Shown here: in pieces, positions 45,982 to 54,420 of the stretch
Numbering within the stretch: the first letter of the stretch is position 1
Layout: each line of letters opens with the position of its first letter
Assembly: GCA_964418595.1 (NCBI GenBank)
Contig: CAYQMF010000001.1
Coordinates: 62,001-126,000 of the forward strand
DNA: 64,000 bases
Direction: 5' to 3'
Source: CAYQMF01 sp964418595
GTDB taxonomy: Bacteria; Planctomycetota; UBA1135; UBA2386
Notes under the pieces: model-generated
What the model was told of the DNA's origin: nothing
The model's database searches: none
Seen by the model: only the letters and a program-made list of their open reading frames with translations
Translations under genes and position numbers: made by a program

Positions 45982-47247
45982 GTGCCGCCGACGAGCCCCG
46001 CGCCCGACTCCACTCCCGCCCTCGCCGGAGCGCCCCTCGCACTGGGGCGCTCCCGTTGGGAAGTCGCGGGCCTGTGGGTGTGGGGACTCCTGGCACTGGG
46101 CATCGCCATCCGCATCGGCCTGGTCGAAGCCGACCCGCGCCGCAACAACGTCTACCTCAAGGTGTTCGCCGAGGCGGGCGACGCGTTCGCGCAGGGTCGC
46201 AGTCTCTACTACCTGCCAGACGGCACGAGGACCGGCTTCCGCTACCCGCCGTTGACCGCCGCGGTCTTCACGCCGTTCGCGTTGTGCGGGCCGATCGTCG
46301 GCAGCCTGTTGTGGCGCGCGCTCAACTTCGGCGTGCTCCTGGCGGGCCTGCGCGCGTGCTTCCGCGCCGGCTTCCCGTGCCGGCTCGACAGCGCACCCCG
46401 CGGCGTGCTCCTCGTGCTGGTGGCGCTGGCGGGGATCACGAGCTTCAACAACGGGCAGACGAACCCGCTGGTGCTGGGCCTGTTCCTGCTCGCGACGACC
46501 GCCACGCTGGCGGGGCGCGCGCTCGGGCCAGCGGTGGCCACGGGGACCGGCGTCATCCTCAAGCTCTACCCCATCGCCTATGCCGGCGTCCTCGGGGCGC
46601 TGCGGCCGCGGCAGATCCTGTGGCTCGTGCCCGTGCTTGGCCTCGGCCTGCTGCTGCCGTTCGCGCTGCAGGACAGCCAGTACATCGCCGACCAGTACCG
46701 CGACCTGCAGACCCTCCTGCAGGCGGAGGACCGCAGCCAGGATGGCCTGTGGAACCGCTACCGCGACCTGCGGCTGGTCACCGAATCGCTGGGGTTTCTG
46801 CTGCCGGAGCGGGTGTTCCAGGTGCTGCAGGTCATCGGCGGCGGCGCCATCGTGGGCCTGTGCCTCTGGCTGCGGCGCGCCGGCGCGCAGCCGAAGCTGG
46901 TTCTGGACTACGCGTTCTCGCTGACGATGTGCTGGTTCATGCTGCTCGGCCCGGCGACCGAGAAGGCCACCTACATCCTCGTCGCCCCGAGCGTCGTCTG
47001 GCCCCTGCTCCAGGTCTGGCCCGACCGGCATCGCCGGCGAGGCACCTGCGCCGCGCTGGTGGTGGCGAACGCGTGCATGCTGACGTCGCTCTTCCCCATC
47101 GACCTCAGCCGCACCTCGGATCAGGTCTGGCGCTGGTGCTTCCTGCCGTACGCGGTCCTGATCCTGACGCTGGTCCTCGGCTGCCGCGCCGCCGACGATC
47201 TGCGCCAGCTCCGTCGCGGCGAACCATCGCGGCGGGCCGTCACCTGA
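45982..47247 (+). CDS. GT87 (DUF2029) family membrane glycosyltransferase
   Basis: The protein has 421 residues with about nine membrane helices. Family features are VYLKVFAEAGDAFAQGRSLYYLP (acidic loop after helix 1), GFRYPPLTAAVFTPFAL, the NNGQTNPLVLGLFLLA block near residue 155, and LKLYPIAYAGVLGALRPR. These match GT87 alpha-mannosyltransferases that use polyprenyl-phosphate sugar donors outside the membrane. Start codons are GTG (45982, or 45952 in frame); no ATG fits. The GT2 gene begins 32 bases downstream, suggesting a shared transcript. Confidence 0.8.
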   Translation: MPPTSPAPDSTPALAGAPLALGRSRWEVAGLWVWGLLALGIAIRIGLVEADPRRNNVYLKVFAEAGDAFAQGRSLYYLPDGTRTGFRYPPLTAAVFTPFALCGPIVGSLLWRALNFGVLLAGLRACFRAGFPCRLDSAPRGVLLVLVALAGITSFNNGQTNPLVLGLFLLATTATLAGRALGPAVATGTGVILKLYPIAYAGVLGALRPRQILWLVPVLGLGLLLPFALQDSQYIADQYRDLQTLLQAEDRSQDGLWNRYRDLRLVTESLGFLLPERVFQVLQVIGGGAIVGLCLWLRRAGAQPKLVLDYAFSLTMCWFMLLGPATEKATYILVAPSVVWPLLQVWPDRHRRRGTCAALVVANACMLTSLFPIDLSRTSDQVWRWCFLPYAVLILTLVLGCRAADDLRQLRRGEPSRRAVT

Positions 47248-47278
47248 TCCGACCCCGACCCCCGCTCCCCGCCCCGTC

Positions 47279-48121
47279 TTGTCGCAAGCCCCGCGCCTCG
47301 CCCTGACGCTCGTCGTGCCCGTCTACAACGGCGCGTCGTTCCTGGCGAGCACGCTGCAGCAGGTGCAGCAGTGGCTGGCGGAGCGGACCCGGCCGTGCGA
47401 GGTCATCGTGGTCGACGACGGCAGCACCGACGGCACGGCGGCGATGCTCGCGGCGTTCGTGGCCGGGCGACCAGCGACCCCCGGCGCCGACGTCGTGGTC
47501 CTGCGCAACGCCACGAACCGGGGCAAGGGGTTCAGCGTGCGCCGCGCGTTCCTGCACGCGCGCGGCGAGCACGTCGTGTTCACCGACGCCGACCTGACCT
47601 ACTCGCTCGACAACCTGGTGCCCATCGTCGGCGCTCTCGAAGGTGGCGCCGACATCGCCTACGGGAGCCGCATGCACCGCGAGAGCCGGTACATCGTCGC
47701 GCCCACGTTCTTCGGCAAGCTGTTCACGCGGCACCTCTCGGGGCGCTGCTTCAACCTGCTGGTGCGCATCCTCGTCCTGCCCGGCGTGCTCGACACCCAG
47801 GCCGGGCTGAAGGGCTTCCGGCGCGACGCGGCGCGCACCCTCGCCGGGCGGGTGCGGCTCGACCGCTTCTCGTTCGATGTCGAGCTGCTGTTCGCGGCAC
47901 GGCGCCTGGGGATGACGCTGACCGGCTGTCCGGTGCTGTTCGTGTACCGCAAGGAGCCGACGACGGTGCGCTTCGCGCGCGACTCGCTCGCCATGTTGCG
48001 CGACATGCTCCGCGTGCGCTGGCGCGCGCTGCGCGGCGTCTACGCGCGCGAGGCGCCGGCCGAGGTCATCGAGGATCTGCGCTGCGGCGGGGCCGCGCGG
48101 TCGCCCGGCACGGCGGGCTGA
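47279..48121 (+). CDS. GT2-family glycosyltransferase, dolichyl/polyprenyl-phosphate type
   Basis: The protein has 280 residues. It shows LTLVVPVYNGASFLASTL, the nucleotide-sugar motif VIVVDDGSTDGTAAML, the FTDADLTYSLDNL DxD region, and YGSRMHRESRYIV with DTQAGLKGFRRDAA, as in dolichyl-phosphate glucosyl- or mannosyltransferases (ALG5-like). No membrane helices are seen, consistent with a cytosolic enzyme charging a lipid carrier. The likely start is TTG at 47279, since the open frame has no ATG or GTG before the first strand. The product would feed the GT87 and TMTC-like enzymes beside it. Confidence 0.85.
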   Translation: MSQAPRLALTLVVPVYNGASFLASTLQQVQQWLAERTRPCEVIVVDDGSTDGTAAMLAAFVAGRPATPGADVVVLRNATNRGKGFSVRRAFLHARGEHVVFTDADLTYSLDNLVPIVGALEGGADIAYGSRMHRESRYIVAPTFFGKLFTRHLSGRCFNLLVRILVLPGVLDTQAGLKGFRRDAARTLAGRVRLDRFSFDVELLFAARRLGMTLTGCPVLFVYRKEPTTVRFARDSLAMLRDMLRVRWRALRGVYAREAPAEVIEDLRCGGAARSPGTAG

Positions 48122-48125
48122 GCCG

Positions 48126-48974
48126 ATGGCGAGCGCAGCGCGCCGGATCGTCTTCGTCGCCGACGACCTCGGGATCTCGGATGGCGTGAACGAAGGCATC
48201 GCGCGCGCCGCGCGCGCCGGCCTCGTGTACGAGGCGTCGGCGTGCGTCACCGGCGACGCCCTGGCGGCGGGAATCGACATGGCCCGCGACGTCGGCATCG
48301 GCGTCGGCCTGCACCTGTCGTTCACGCTGGGCAGGTCGCTGACCGGCCCCATCGCCGGGCTCACCGACGCGACCGGCGCCTTCCGCGATCTCGCGCAGGT
48401 GCTGGTCGCGTGCCTGCGCCGGCGCGTCGACCTCGCCGCCGCCGCGCGCGAGACCGACGCCCAACTCGCGCGCCTGCGCGACGCGGGTGTCACGCCGACG
48501 CACCTCAACGGCCACCATCACGTGCACTGCATGCCGGGCCTCCGCGACGTGGCGCTCGCGGCCGCGGCGCGGCACGGCATCCGCTGGACACGCCTGCCGC
48601 TCGAACATCGCGCCGCGGGCGGCCGCCTGCGGCCGACGCGCTGGTTGCTCGCGCGCCTCGCGCGCGCGACGCGCCCCGTGGTCGTGCGACACGGTCTTTC
48701 GGCCTTGCCCTTCGTGGGGGTCACGCTCGAAGCGTGCCGTGGCTATGGCGCGCGCGTGCGCGCGCTGGCCAGCCGCCTTCCGCCCGGCGACTACGAGTGG
48801 ATGGTGCATCCGCGCGTCGCCGACGACGCGTTCGCGCGCCTCGACCCGCGCAGCGTGCCGCGCACCGACGCGACGGCCGAGGAACTGGCCGCACTGACCG
48901 ATCCGGCCCTCGTGCGCGATCTGGCCGCCACCGGCGTGACGACGGCGCGCTTTCCGCCGGCTACTCGGCCTTGA
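48126..48974 (+). CDS. ChbG/HpnK-family (YdjC) carbohydrate deacetylase
   Basis: The protein has 282 residues. Metal and catalytic marks are VFVADDLGISDGVNEGI (Asp-Asp near 14), VGLHLSFTLG near 60 and THLNGHHHVHCMPGL near 122, the conserved His cluster of the family. ChbG removes acetyl groups from chito-oligosaccharides and HpnK deacetylates a hopanoid glycolipid; the position after lipid-carrier glycosyltransferases favours a glycolipid substrate. Its 3' end overlaps the convergent SWIB gene by 14 bases. Confidence 0.85.
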   Translation: MASAARRIVFVADDLGISDGVNEGIARAARAGLVYEASACVTGDALAAGIDMARDVGIGVGLHLSFTLGRSLTGPIAGLTDATGAFRDLAQVLVACLRRRVDLAAAARETDAQLARLRDAGVTPTHLNGHHHVHCMPGLRDVALAAAARHGIRWTRLPLEHRAAGGRLRPTRWLLARLARATRPVVVRHGLSALPFVGVTLEACRGYGARVRALASRLPPGDYEWMVHPRVADDAFARLDPRSVPRTDATAEELAALTDPALVRDLAATGVTTARFPPATRP

Positions 48975-49230
48975 TGTGTTTCGAGACGAGCTTCGTCATC
49001 TCGAACATCGTCACCTTCGCCTTGCCGCCGAACACCGCCTTCAGCTTCTCGTCGGCGTTGATGTTGGTGCGGACCTTGGCGTCCTGCAGCCCGTGCTTCT
49101 TGATGTAGTCCCACAGGCGCTTGGTGATCTGACCGCGGGGCGCCGGCTTGGGGCCGATCACGGCGGCGAGGACTTCGTCGGGCTGGACCGGCTTCATCAG
49201 CGCCGGATTGATCTTTCGCTTGGTGGCCAT
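48961..49230 (-). CDS. SWIB/MDM2-domain protein
   Basis: The protein has 89 residues and consists almost entirely of a SWIB domain: PVQPDEVLAAVIGPKPAPR, ITKRLWDYIKKHGLQD, NADEKLKAVFGGKAKVTMFEMTKLVSKHIK. The N-terminus is short and basic (MATKRKINPALMK). In bacteria SWIB proteins are concentrated in Chlamydiae and planctomycetes and are thought to touch DNA or topoisomerase; the function is unproven. A partial second SWIB sequence lies 0.8 kb away at 50021-50077. Confidence 0.9.
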   Translation of the reverse strand: MATKRKINPALMKPVQPDEVLAAVIGPKPAPRGQITKRLWDYIKKHGLQDAKVRTNINADEKLKAVFGGKAKVTMFEMTKLVSKHIKAE

Positions 49231-49304
49231 CGGCCGGAACGGTAGCAGGGCGCCCCGAAGGCGAGCATCCCGAGGCACAGAATCCGGCAGAAGCCGCGCG
49301 CGCG

Positions 49305-49967
49305 TCAGCCCGCGACGCGACCTGGGCAGTCGGGGGCCAGCGCGCAGCCGGCGCAGTCGGGACGCACCCGGCACACCGTCTGGCCGTGATGGCGGAGCCG
49401 GTGGAACGCGTCGACGCGCACCTCGGTGTCCTCGGGCAGCTCCGCGGCGGCCGCGCGCTGGGCCGAGCGATAGCTCGTCGCGTACGCCTTCGCCTCCTCG
49501 CCGTAGCCGAGGCGCAGCAGGACGCGCAGACCATTGCTGTCGAGGGCGACCGCGGGCACCACGCCCGCGAACAGCAGGAGGCGATCGGCCCCCGGCACGC
49601 CGATCCCGGGAAACCGGCGCACCCTCGCGCGCGAGGCCTTGGCATCGGCGGTGACGATCGCCGTCGGACCGCCCATCTCCTCGCACAGCATCGCGCACGA
49701 GCGCAGCTTGCGAACCTGCTGCGCCGCCATGCGACCCTCGCCACACGCCGCCGCGAGGACCGGATCGGGCGCCGTGGCGATGCGTGCGGCCCGCAGCCCC
49801 GTGTCGCGGCGCAACCGCGCCAGTGCCCGGCCCCGCGCCGCGTCGTCGGCAAGGTAGACCACGTTCTCCCACAGGATCTGCACCCACGGATCCCGGGGCA
49901 GAAGGGTCACGTCGTGCTGCACCCGGCGCAGGGCGCGCAGGAGGTTCATGAGGCGCGGAGGAGGCAT
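49305..49967 (-). CDS. Endonuclease III-like HhH-GPD protein with iron-sulphur loop
   Basis: The protein has 220 residues from the ATG at 49967. The helix-hairpin-helix PGIGVPGADRL is at 120-130, followed by the catalytic-position Asp143 in VALDSNG, and a [4Fe-4S] loop with cysteines 199, 205, 208 and 214. In endonuclease III the hairpin carries a lysine for strand cleavage (GxGRKTA); here that place holds no lysine, so a glycosylase without lyase activity, or altered specificity, is likely. A longer in-frame N-terminus reaching 50129 overlaps the SWIB remnant and has no support. Confidence 0.75.
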   Translation of the reverse strand: MPPPRLMNLLRALRRVQHDVTLLPRDPWVQILWENVVYLADDAARGRALARLRRDTGLRAARIATAPDPVLAAACGEGRMAAQQVRKLRSCAMLCEEMGGPTAIVTADAKASRARVRRFPGIGVPGADRLLLFAGVVPAVALDSNGLRVLLRLGYGEEAKAYATSYRSAQRAAAAELPEDTEVRVDAFHRLRHHGQTVCRVRPDCAGCALAPDCPGRVAG

Positions 49968-50020
49968 CGGGAGACGCGGCGATGATAGTCCCCGCCACCG
50001 GGCGACGGCGCTACGCGTAC

Positions 50021-50077
50021 ACTCCAGCCCGATGACGTCCTCGCCGCCGTGATCGGCAACAAGCCGGCGCAGGGCAC
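50021..50077 (+). pseudogene. Fragment of a second SWIB gene
   Basis: The frame through 50021-50077 reads LQPDDVLAAVIGNKPAQG, close to VQPDEVLAAVIGPKPAPRG in the intact SWIB protein at 48961-49230. It has no start, and the rest of the domain is absent (the text goes on as GAIEHPG...). It is therefore a relic of a tandem or inverted copy, on the opposite strand to the intact gene. Confidence 0.6.
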
Positions 50078-50122
50078 CGGGGCGATTGAACACCCAGGTC
50101 CCCTGCGGGTAGCGTGCCCCCG

Positions 50123-51070
50123 ATGGCAAAGACCAACCCGCCGGACGACGACGCGGAGATAGCGAAGAAGCTGTTCTTCCAAGAGTTCCTGATCGACTTC
50201 CTGGGCGGTCTCGTTCCAGGGATCCTCTTCCTGGTAGCAGCGACGTTCGCTGCAGTCCCCCCGCTGTTGGCGCTGTTCACGGCGCTCAAGCCGCCGCCCC
50301 CGCCAGGTTCGCCAGACCCCGGGCCTGGACAAATGCTACTGGAGGCTCTGTCGAAGACGCAGAATACGCCGAGCGCGGTATGGATCAGCGCGTTCGTCAT
50401 ATTCGTACTCCTAGCCTATGTCATCGGCCACCTCTTCTACCGACACGACCTCAAGCGTGCCGATCGAGCAAGCTTCGCCAGACTAGCAAAGACAGAGGAT
50501 AACAAGACGGATGAAGGCAAGAAACGCAACCTGGCCTGCTCGAACGTCTCCGAATGCGAGTTCCCCTATCCCTATTACCATTTGTACCTCCAGCAGCGCG
50601 GTCTGACCCATCTCGTCCCCCTAGCCGTCTGGCGCAAGAATCAATTCCACCGTAGCAAGACCTACATCAACACGCTCAAGATACGTCTCAAGCACTACTA
50701 TCCCGACAAGTGCGGGACCATTATCAAAAACGAGGCCCACGTCCGCCTAGCGTCGTCTGCTTGGTATGTCTCACTACTCCTCATTGTCTTGGCTGTCGTG
50801 GCCATCGTCGTCGTCGGTGCAGCCCTGATCATCTCTTGGAGTAGGGGTCGGCTCGGTTCATGGAGCGATTACGCGCTCGCCCATCTGCCGGGTTTCGTAG
50901 CTCCAGCTATCGTTCTCGGCATGGCCGCTTTCTCTAGGAAGATCATCAACGGGTTCCTTCATTACCAACGGTTGCGCGAGGTCTTCTTTGTGCTGGAAAC
51001 TGCGTTCACAGCCTTTCGCGACAACACCGACCGACTTGATCCGCCATTCCCCCAAGCGCCCGAAAATTGA
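50123..51070 (+). CDS. Unknown four-helix membrane protein, atypical base composition
   Basis: The protein has 315 residues. Hydrophobic segments appear near 24-48 (FLIDFLGGLVPGILFLVAAT), 92-112 (VWISAFVIFVLLAYVIGHLFY), 218-243 (YVSLLLIVLAVVAIVVVGAALII) and 262-280, with a charged soluble loop between the second and third. No motif is recognised. The GC content is clearly lower than the surroundings and AT-ending codons are common, as in a recently acquired gene. It lies just upstream of transposase remnants. Phage-defence or effector membrane proteins can look like this, but nothing in the sequence proves it. Confidence 0.7.
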   Translation: MAKTNPPDDDAEIAKKLFFQEFLIDFLGGLVPGILFLVAATFAAVPPLLALFTALKPPPPPGSPDPGPGQMLLEALSKTQNTPSAVWISAFVIFVLLAYVIGHLFYRHDLKRADRASFARLAKTEDNKTDEGKKRNLACSNVSECEFPYPYYHLYLQQRGLTHLVPLAVWRKNQFHRSKTYINTLKIRLKHYYPDKCGTIIKNEAHVRLASSAWYVSLLLIVLAVVAIVVVGAALIISWSRGRLGSWSDYALAHLPGFVAPAIVLGMAAFSRKIINGFLHYQRLREVFFVLETAFTAFRDNTDRLDPPFPQAPEN

Positions 51071-51155
51071 GGCGGAGCTGAGTAAGACGCGGTTTCACAA
51101 CCTGGTACATGGATGGCACTTGTACTTTTTCCCGGTCTGTGGCTTCGTCTGCGGG

Positions 51156-51807
51156 ATGGCAAAGCGATTCTCACGAATCCTGAGCGACGAGCAATGGTCA
51201 GTCCTGCAGCCGCTGTTCCCCACGCCGAAGGTGCGCAAGGGCAGGAACAAGGGCGGGCGGCCATGGCGTGGCAACCGCGAGTGCCTCGAGGGGATCATCT
51301 GGATCTTGCGCTCGGGAGCGCGATGGCGGGATCTGCCGCCTCCGTTTCCGAGCGGCGTGACGTGCTGGCGCCGCTTGCGGGATTGGCAGAAGAAGAGAGT
51401 CTGGCGAGCGGCCTGGGAGGCGCTGCTCGGTGTTCTGGACGAACGGGGTCGACTCGACCTGCAAGAGGCGTACGTGGACGCGACCTTTCGGGCCGCCAGA
51501 AAGAGGCGACGGAATTGGCCTCACGAAGCGTGGGAAGGGCACGAAGGCCGAGTTCCTCGTGAGCCCAGAGGGCGTGCCGCTGGCCGCGGTCAGTGCCCCC
51601 GCTTCGGTCGGAGAAACCAAGCTTGTCGAGCCAGTGCTCGAGCAACTCAACGGCAGCGGCTGCCCGGACCTCTGGCCAGAGATCGTGATCGCGGACAAGG
51701 CGTACGACAGCGACGCCCTACGAGACGTCACCGCATCGGTCGGCATCCTCCTGCTTTCTCCCCATCGGCGGAACCGGCGGCCCGACAAGCGCACGAACGA
51801 CGCATGA
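51156..51807 (+). mobile_element. Truncated IS5-type transposase in two reading frames
   Basis: The first frame from the ATG at 51156 holds the IS5/IS427 N-terminal domain (LSDEQWSVLQPLFPTP, GRPWRGNRECLEGIIWILRSGARWRDLP, then VDATFRAARK with the first catalytic Asp). Sense then continues in the +1 frame (GIGLTKRGKGTKAEFLV, IVIADKAYDSDALRDV with the second Asp) up to a stop at 51807. The switch near 51495-51510 may be programmed, as in some IS427-group elements, or a mutation. The last ~50 residues with the third catalytic acid are missing, cut where DUF4338 sequence begins, so the element is dead. Confidence 0.75.
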
Positions 51808-51814
51808 GATCGTC

Positions 51815-52639
51815 GTGACGTCGCCGGGCGAACATCGCCGTGGCCTGTCGAAGAGGATCTGCGAAGTGATGGGCGGAAGACGAACGGACGCCTCAAGGAC
51901 CGATCGTGCCGTGACGTGCTGCAGAAGCTGGACGCAGCAGGCTTCCTGCACCTGCCCCCGAGGCGGCGGCCACCGACGTGCCGGCAACCGATCCAGATCA
52001 CCGCCCACACAGATCCCCGACCAGCCCCTGCTGCCTTCGGCCCGCGCGACGTTGGCACCGAGTGCTTCCAGATCGTCTCGCGTGATGGACACTCCGCCGC
52101 GGCGAGGCTGTGGAACGAGTACGTCGAGCGGTACCACTACCTGTGCTACGGCATCCCCGTCGGACCGCACATCAAGTACTTCGTCCACGTGCATGACGAG
52201 CCCATCGCCCTCATAGCCTTCGGCGGAGCCGCATGGAAGACTGCACCTCGCGACCAGTGGATCGGTTGGTCCAGAGCGCAACGGGAAGCCAACCTGCATC
52301 TCGTCGTCAACAACACCCGCTTCCTGATCCTCCCTTGGATTCGCATCGACAACCTCGCCTCGCGCTTGCTGTCGATCGCCGCAAAGCGACTACCGGAAGA
52401 CTGGAATCGCCTATGCCTACCGACCGCTTCTCCTTGAGACCTTCGTCCACGCCGAGCGCCATGCGGGAACGTGCTACCGAGCCGCGAACTGGATCTGCGT
52501 CGGCACCACCAAGGGCCGCGGTAAGACCAACCGCAGCAAGAAGGACCGCATCCCCAAGAAGCTCGTCTCTTTGCTTCCGCTCGTTCGCGATGCACGCGAA
52601 AGGCTCGCGGCTGCCGACGCAGGCAATGTCGACCCGTGA
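51815..52639 (+). pseudogene. Frameshifted DUF4338 (DruA-like/transposon-associated) gene
   Basis: The product can be followed through two slips: GEHRRGLSKRICEVMG (frame 2), then TNGRLKDRSCRDVLQKLDAAGFLHLP...LWNEYVERYHYLCYG...AAWKTAPRDQWIGW...ILPWIRIDNLASRLL (frame 1, from about 51870), then IAYAYRPLLLETFV...GTCYRAANWICVGTTKGRG (frame 2 again, from about 52404) to TGA at 52637. This is the DUF4338 layout, seen in Druantia DruA but also in many transposon-linked genes. None of the Druantia partner genes is present, so a mobile-element origin is preferred. Confidence 0.75.
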
Positions 52640-52848
52640 ACGGTTACGCGGCCGTGCTGCGCGGGTTCTTCGACTATGCGACCGTGCTGGCCGGCGTCTT
52701 GATCTTCGCGGATCGGCCGGTCGAGCCCACCCAGACTCATTACGTGCGCCTCGCGGGGCTCACCTCGCTGCTGGCGTTCGTGCTGAACTACCATCCGGCC
52801 CGGTTCGGGAACCTGCTGAAGCGGGCGGGAGAGTTGGTGGGGAAGTAG
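52636..52848 (+). CDS. Small two-helix membrane protein, unknown
   Basis: The protein has 70 residues from the GTG at 52636, which overlaps the stop of the DUF4338 gene (GTGA). Two apolar segments are visible, VLRGFFDYATVLAGVLIFA and YVRLAGLTSLLAFVLNYHP, separated by a short polar turn, with a basic end (FGNLLKRAGELVGK). It may be a passenger of the element or a fragment of a host gene. Coding is plausible but unproven because it is short. Confidence 0.35.
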   Translation: MNGYAAVLRGFFDYATVLAGVLIFADRPVEPTQTHYVRLAGLTSLLAFVLNYHPARFGNLLKRAGELVGK

Positions 52849-52917
52849 GGTTCCGACCAACTGGGAGTGCCTCGCGCGTACACTCGCCCTCCTGCCCCCA
52901 GCGCGAGAAGACCGAAC

Positions 52918-54264
52918 ATGCGCACCCTCCTCCTCGCTGCCCTCGCGGCGTCCCCAGCCCTGCCCGCCCAACTCACCGTGCGCGAGTACCTCCTCCCGCG
53001 CGCCAACGCCTTCCCGCACGACCCTGCGGTCGGGCTCGACGGGATGGTGTGGTACACCGACCAGACCAACAGCCGCATCGGTCGCCTCGATCCCGACACG
53101 GGGGTGATCGTCGACTTCCCCACCCCCACGCCGAACTCGGGGCCGCACGGCATCACCGTCACGCCCGACGGGTTCATCTCGTACACCGCGCAGGACACCG
53201 GCAGGCTCGGGCGCGTCGATCCGGCGACGGGACGGATCACCGAGTACGTCCTGCCGGCCAACGCGTCGCGGCCGCACACGCCGATCGCGCACGCGGGCGC
53301 GGTGTGGTTCACGGCGCAGACCAACGACACGTTCGGGCGGTTCGATCCGACCAGCAATCAGACGCAGGTGTGGTCGGCGCCGAGCGGGTCACGACCGTAT
53401 GGCATCGCGCCGGCGCCGGACGGATCGCTGTGGATCGCGCTGTTCGGCACGAACAAGCTCGGGCGCGTCGACACGGCGAACGGCGGGCTCACGCTGTTCG
53501 ACCTGCCCAACGCAGCCGCGCGACCGCGCCGTCTCGTGGTGGCCAATGACGGGCGGGTGTACTACAGCGACTACGCGCGCGGCTACCTCGGCCGCCTCGA
53601 CCCGACGACGCGGCAGGTCCGCGAGTGGCGCTCGCTCGGCACGAGCCCCCGGCCATACGGGATCTGGACGGGAACCGACAGCCGCATCTGGTTCAACACG
53701 TCGGGCGCCAACCTCATGGTGGCGTTCGACCCGCGCACGGAGCAGATGGAGGCCGTCCCCATCCCGACCAGTGGCAGCATCGTGCGACACATGGTGTGGG
53801 ACACGCCCCGCGGTCGCCTGTGGCTGGCGCTGAGTGGAACGCAGCGCATCGGCGAGATCCGGCTCGACGTGCCGGTGACGCGGTACGGCAATGCTTGCCC
53901 GGGAAGCCTCGGCAACCCCTCGCTCACGACCGCGGGCCTGCCGCGCATCGGGGACACCTTCACCGTGGGCGTGAGCAACACGGCAGCACCGGCCGCGGCG
54001 CTGTTCCTCGGCGAGTCCGACGCGATGTGGAACAACGTGCCGCTACCGCTCGGGCTTGGCTTCCTCGGCGCGCCGGCCTGCGCCGTGCACCCGGCGTGGA
54101 GCCTGATCGTCTACAACGGCCACGCGGGCGCGGTGCCGATCCAGGTGCCGCTGGCGCTCGAGCTGGGCGGCGCGCGCCTGTTCTTCCAGTGGGCGCTCGC
54201 CGGCGAGCCGGGCTACGCGCTCACGACGACCGCGGCGGCGCGCGTGGTCGTGATCGGGACCTGA
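52918..54264 (+). CDS. Secreted virginiamycin B lyase-like beta-propeller protein
   Basis: The protein has 448 residues with signal MRTLLLAALAASPALPAQ. It has seven similar blades with PHDPAVGLDGMVWYTDQTNSRIGRLDPDTG, PHGITVTPDGFISYTAQDTGRLGRVDP and PYGIAPAPDGSLWIALFGTNKLGRVD, the pattern of Vgb/streptogramin lyase-like propellers. The final ~110 residues are the lineage exoprotein domain (YGNACPGSLGNPS...GFLGAPACAVHP...LFFQWALAGEPG). Lyase activity is not implied; most such propellers are environmental proteins of unknown ligand. Confidence 0.85.
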   Translation: MRTLLLAALAASPALPAQLTVREYLLPRANAFPHDPAVGLDGMVWYTDQTNSRIGRLDPDTGVIVDFPTPTPNSGPHGITVTPDGFISYTAQDTGRLGRVDPATGRITEYVLPANASRPHTPIAHAGAVWFTAQTNDTFGRFDPTSNQTQVWSAPSGSRPYGIAPAPDGSLWIALFGTNKLGRVDTANGGLTLFDLPNAAARPRRLVVANDGRVYYSDYARGYLGRLDPTTRQVREWRSLGTSPRPYGIWTGTDSRIWFNTSGANLMVAFDPRTEQMEAVPIPTSGSIVRHMVWDTPRGRLWLALSGTQRIGEIRLDVPVTRYGNACPGSLGNPSLTTAGLPRIGDTFTVGVSNTAAPAAALFLGESDAMWNNVPLPLGLGFLGAPACAVHPAWSLIVYNGHAGAVPIQVPLALELGGARLFFQWALAGEPGYALTTTAAARVVVIGT

Positions 54265-54420
54265 CGCGCGGGGCCAACCAAGAGAAAAACCGGCTCAGGG
54301 TCGCGCCGACGCCGGGTTTCGCGACACTGAGCGGTGCCGCTCCACGCCGGACGGCCTCGTTCTCGCCAACGCAGCCCGCGGCTGGTTCTGCCTCGCGCCG
54401 CGCGCAAGAAGGATTGCCAG

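Noticed and set aside
43780..47247. One open frame joining the region before the GT87 gene to GT87
   Set aside because: The part before 45952 is antisense to the TMTC-like gene and lacks protein character; the GT87 start was placed at GTG 45982.
51815..52639. Druantia phage-defence locus
   Set aside because: DUF4338 resembles DruA, but the large helicase and other Druantia genes are absent, the gene is frameshifted and it adjoins a transposase remnant.
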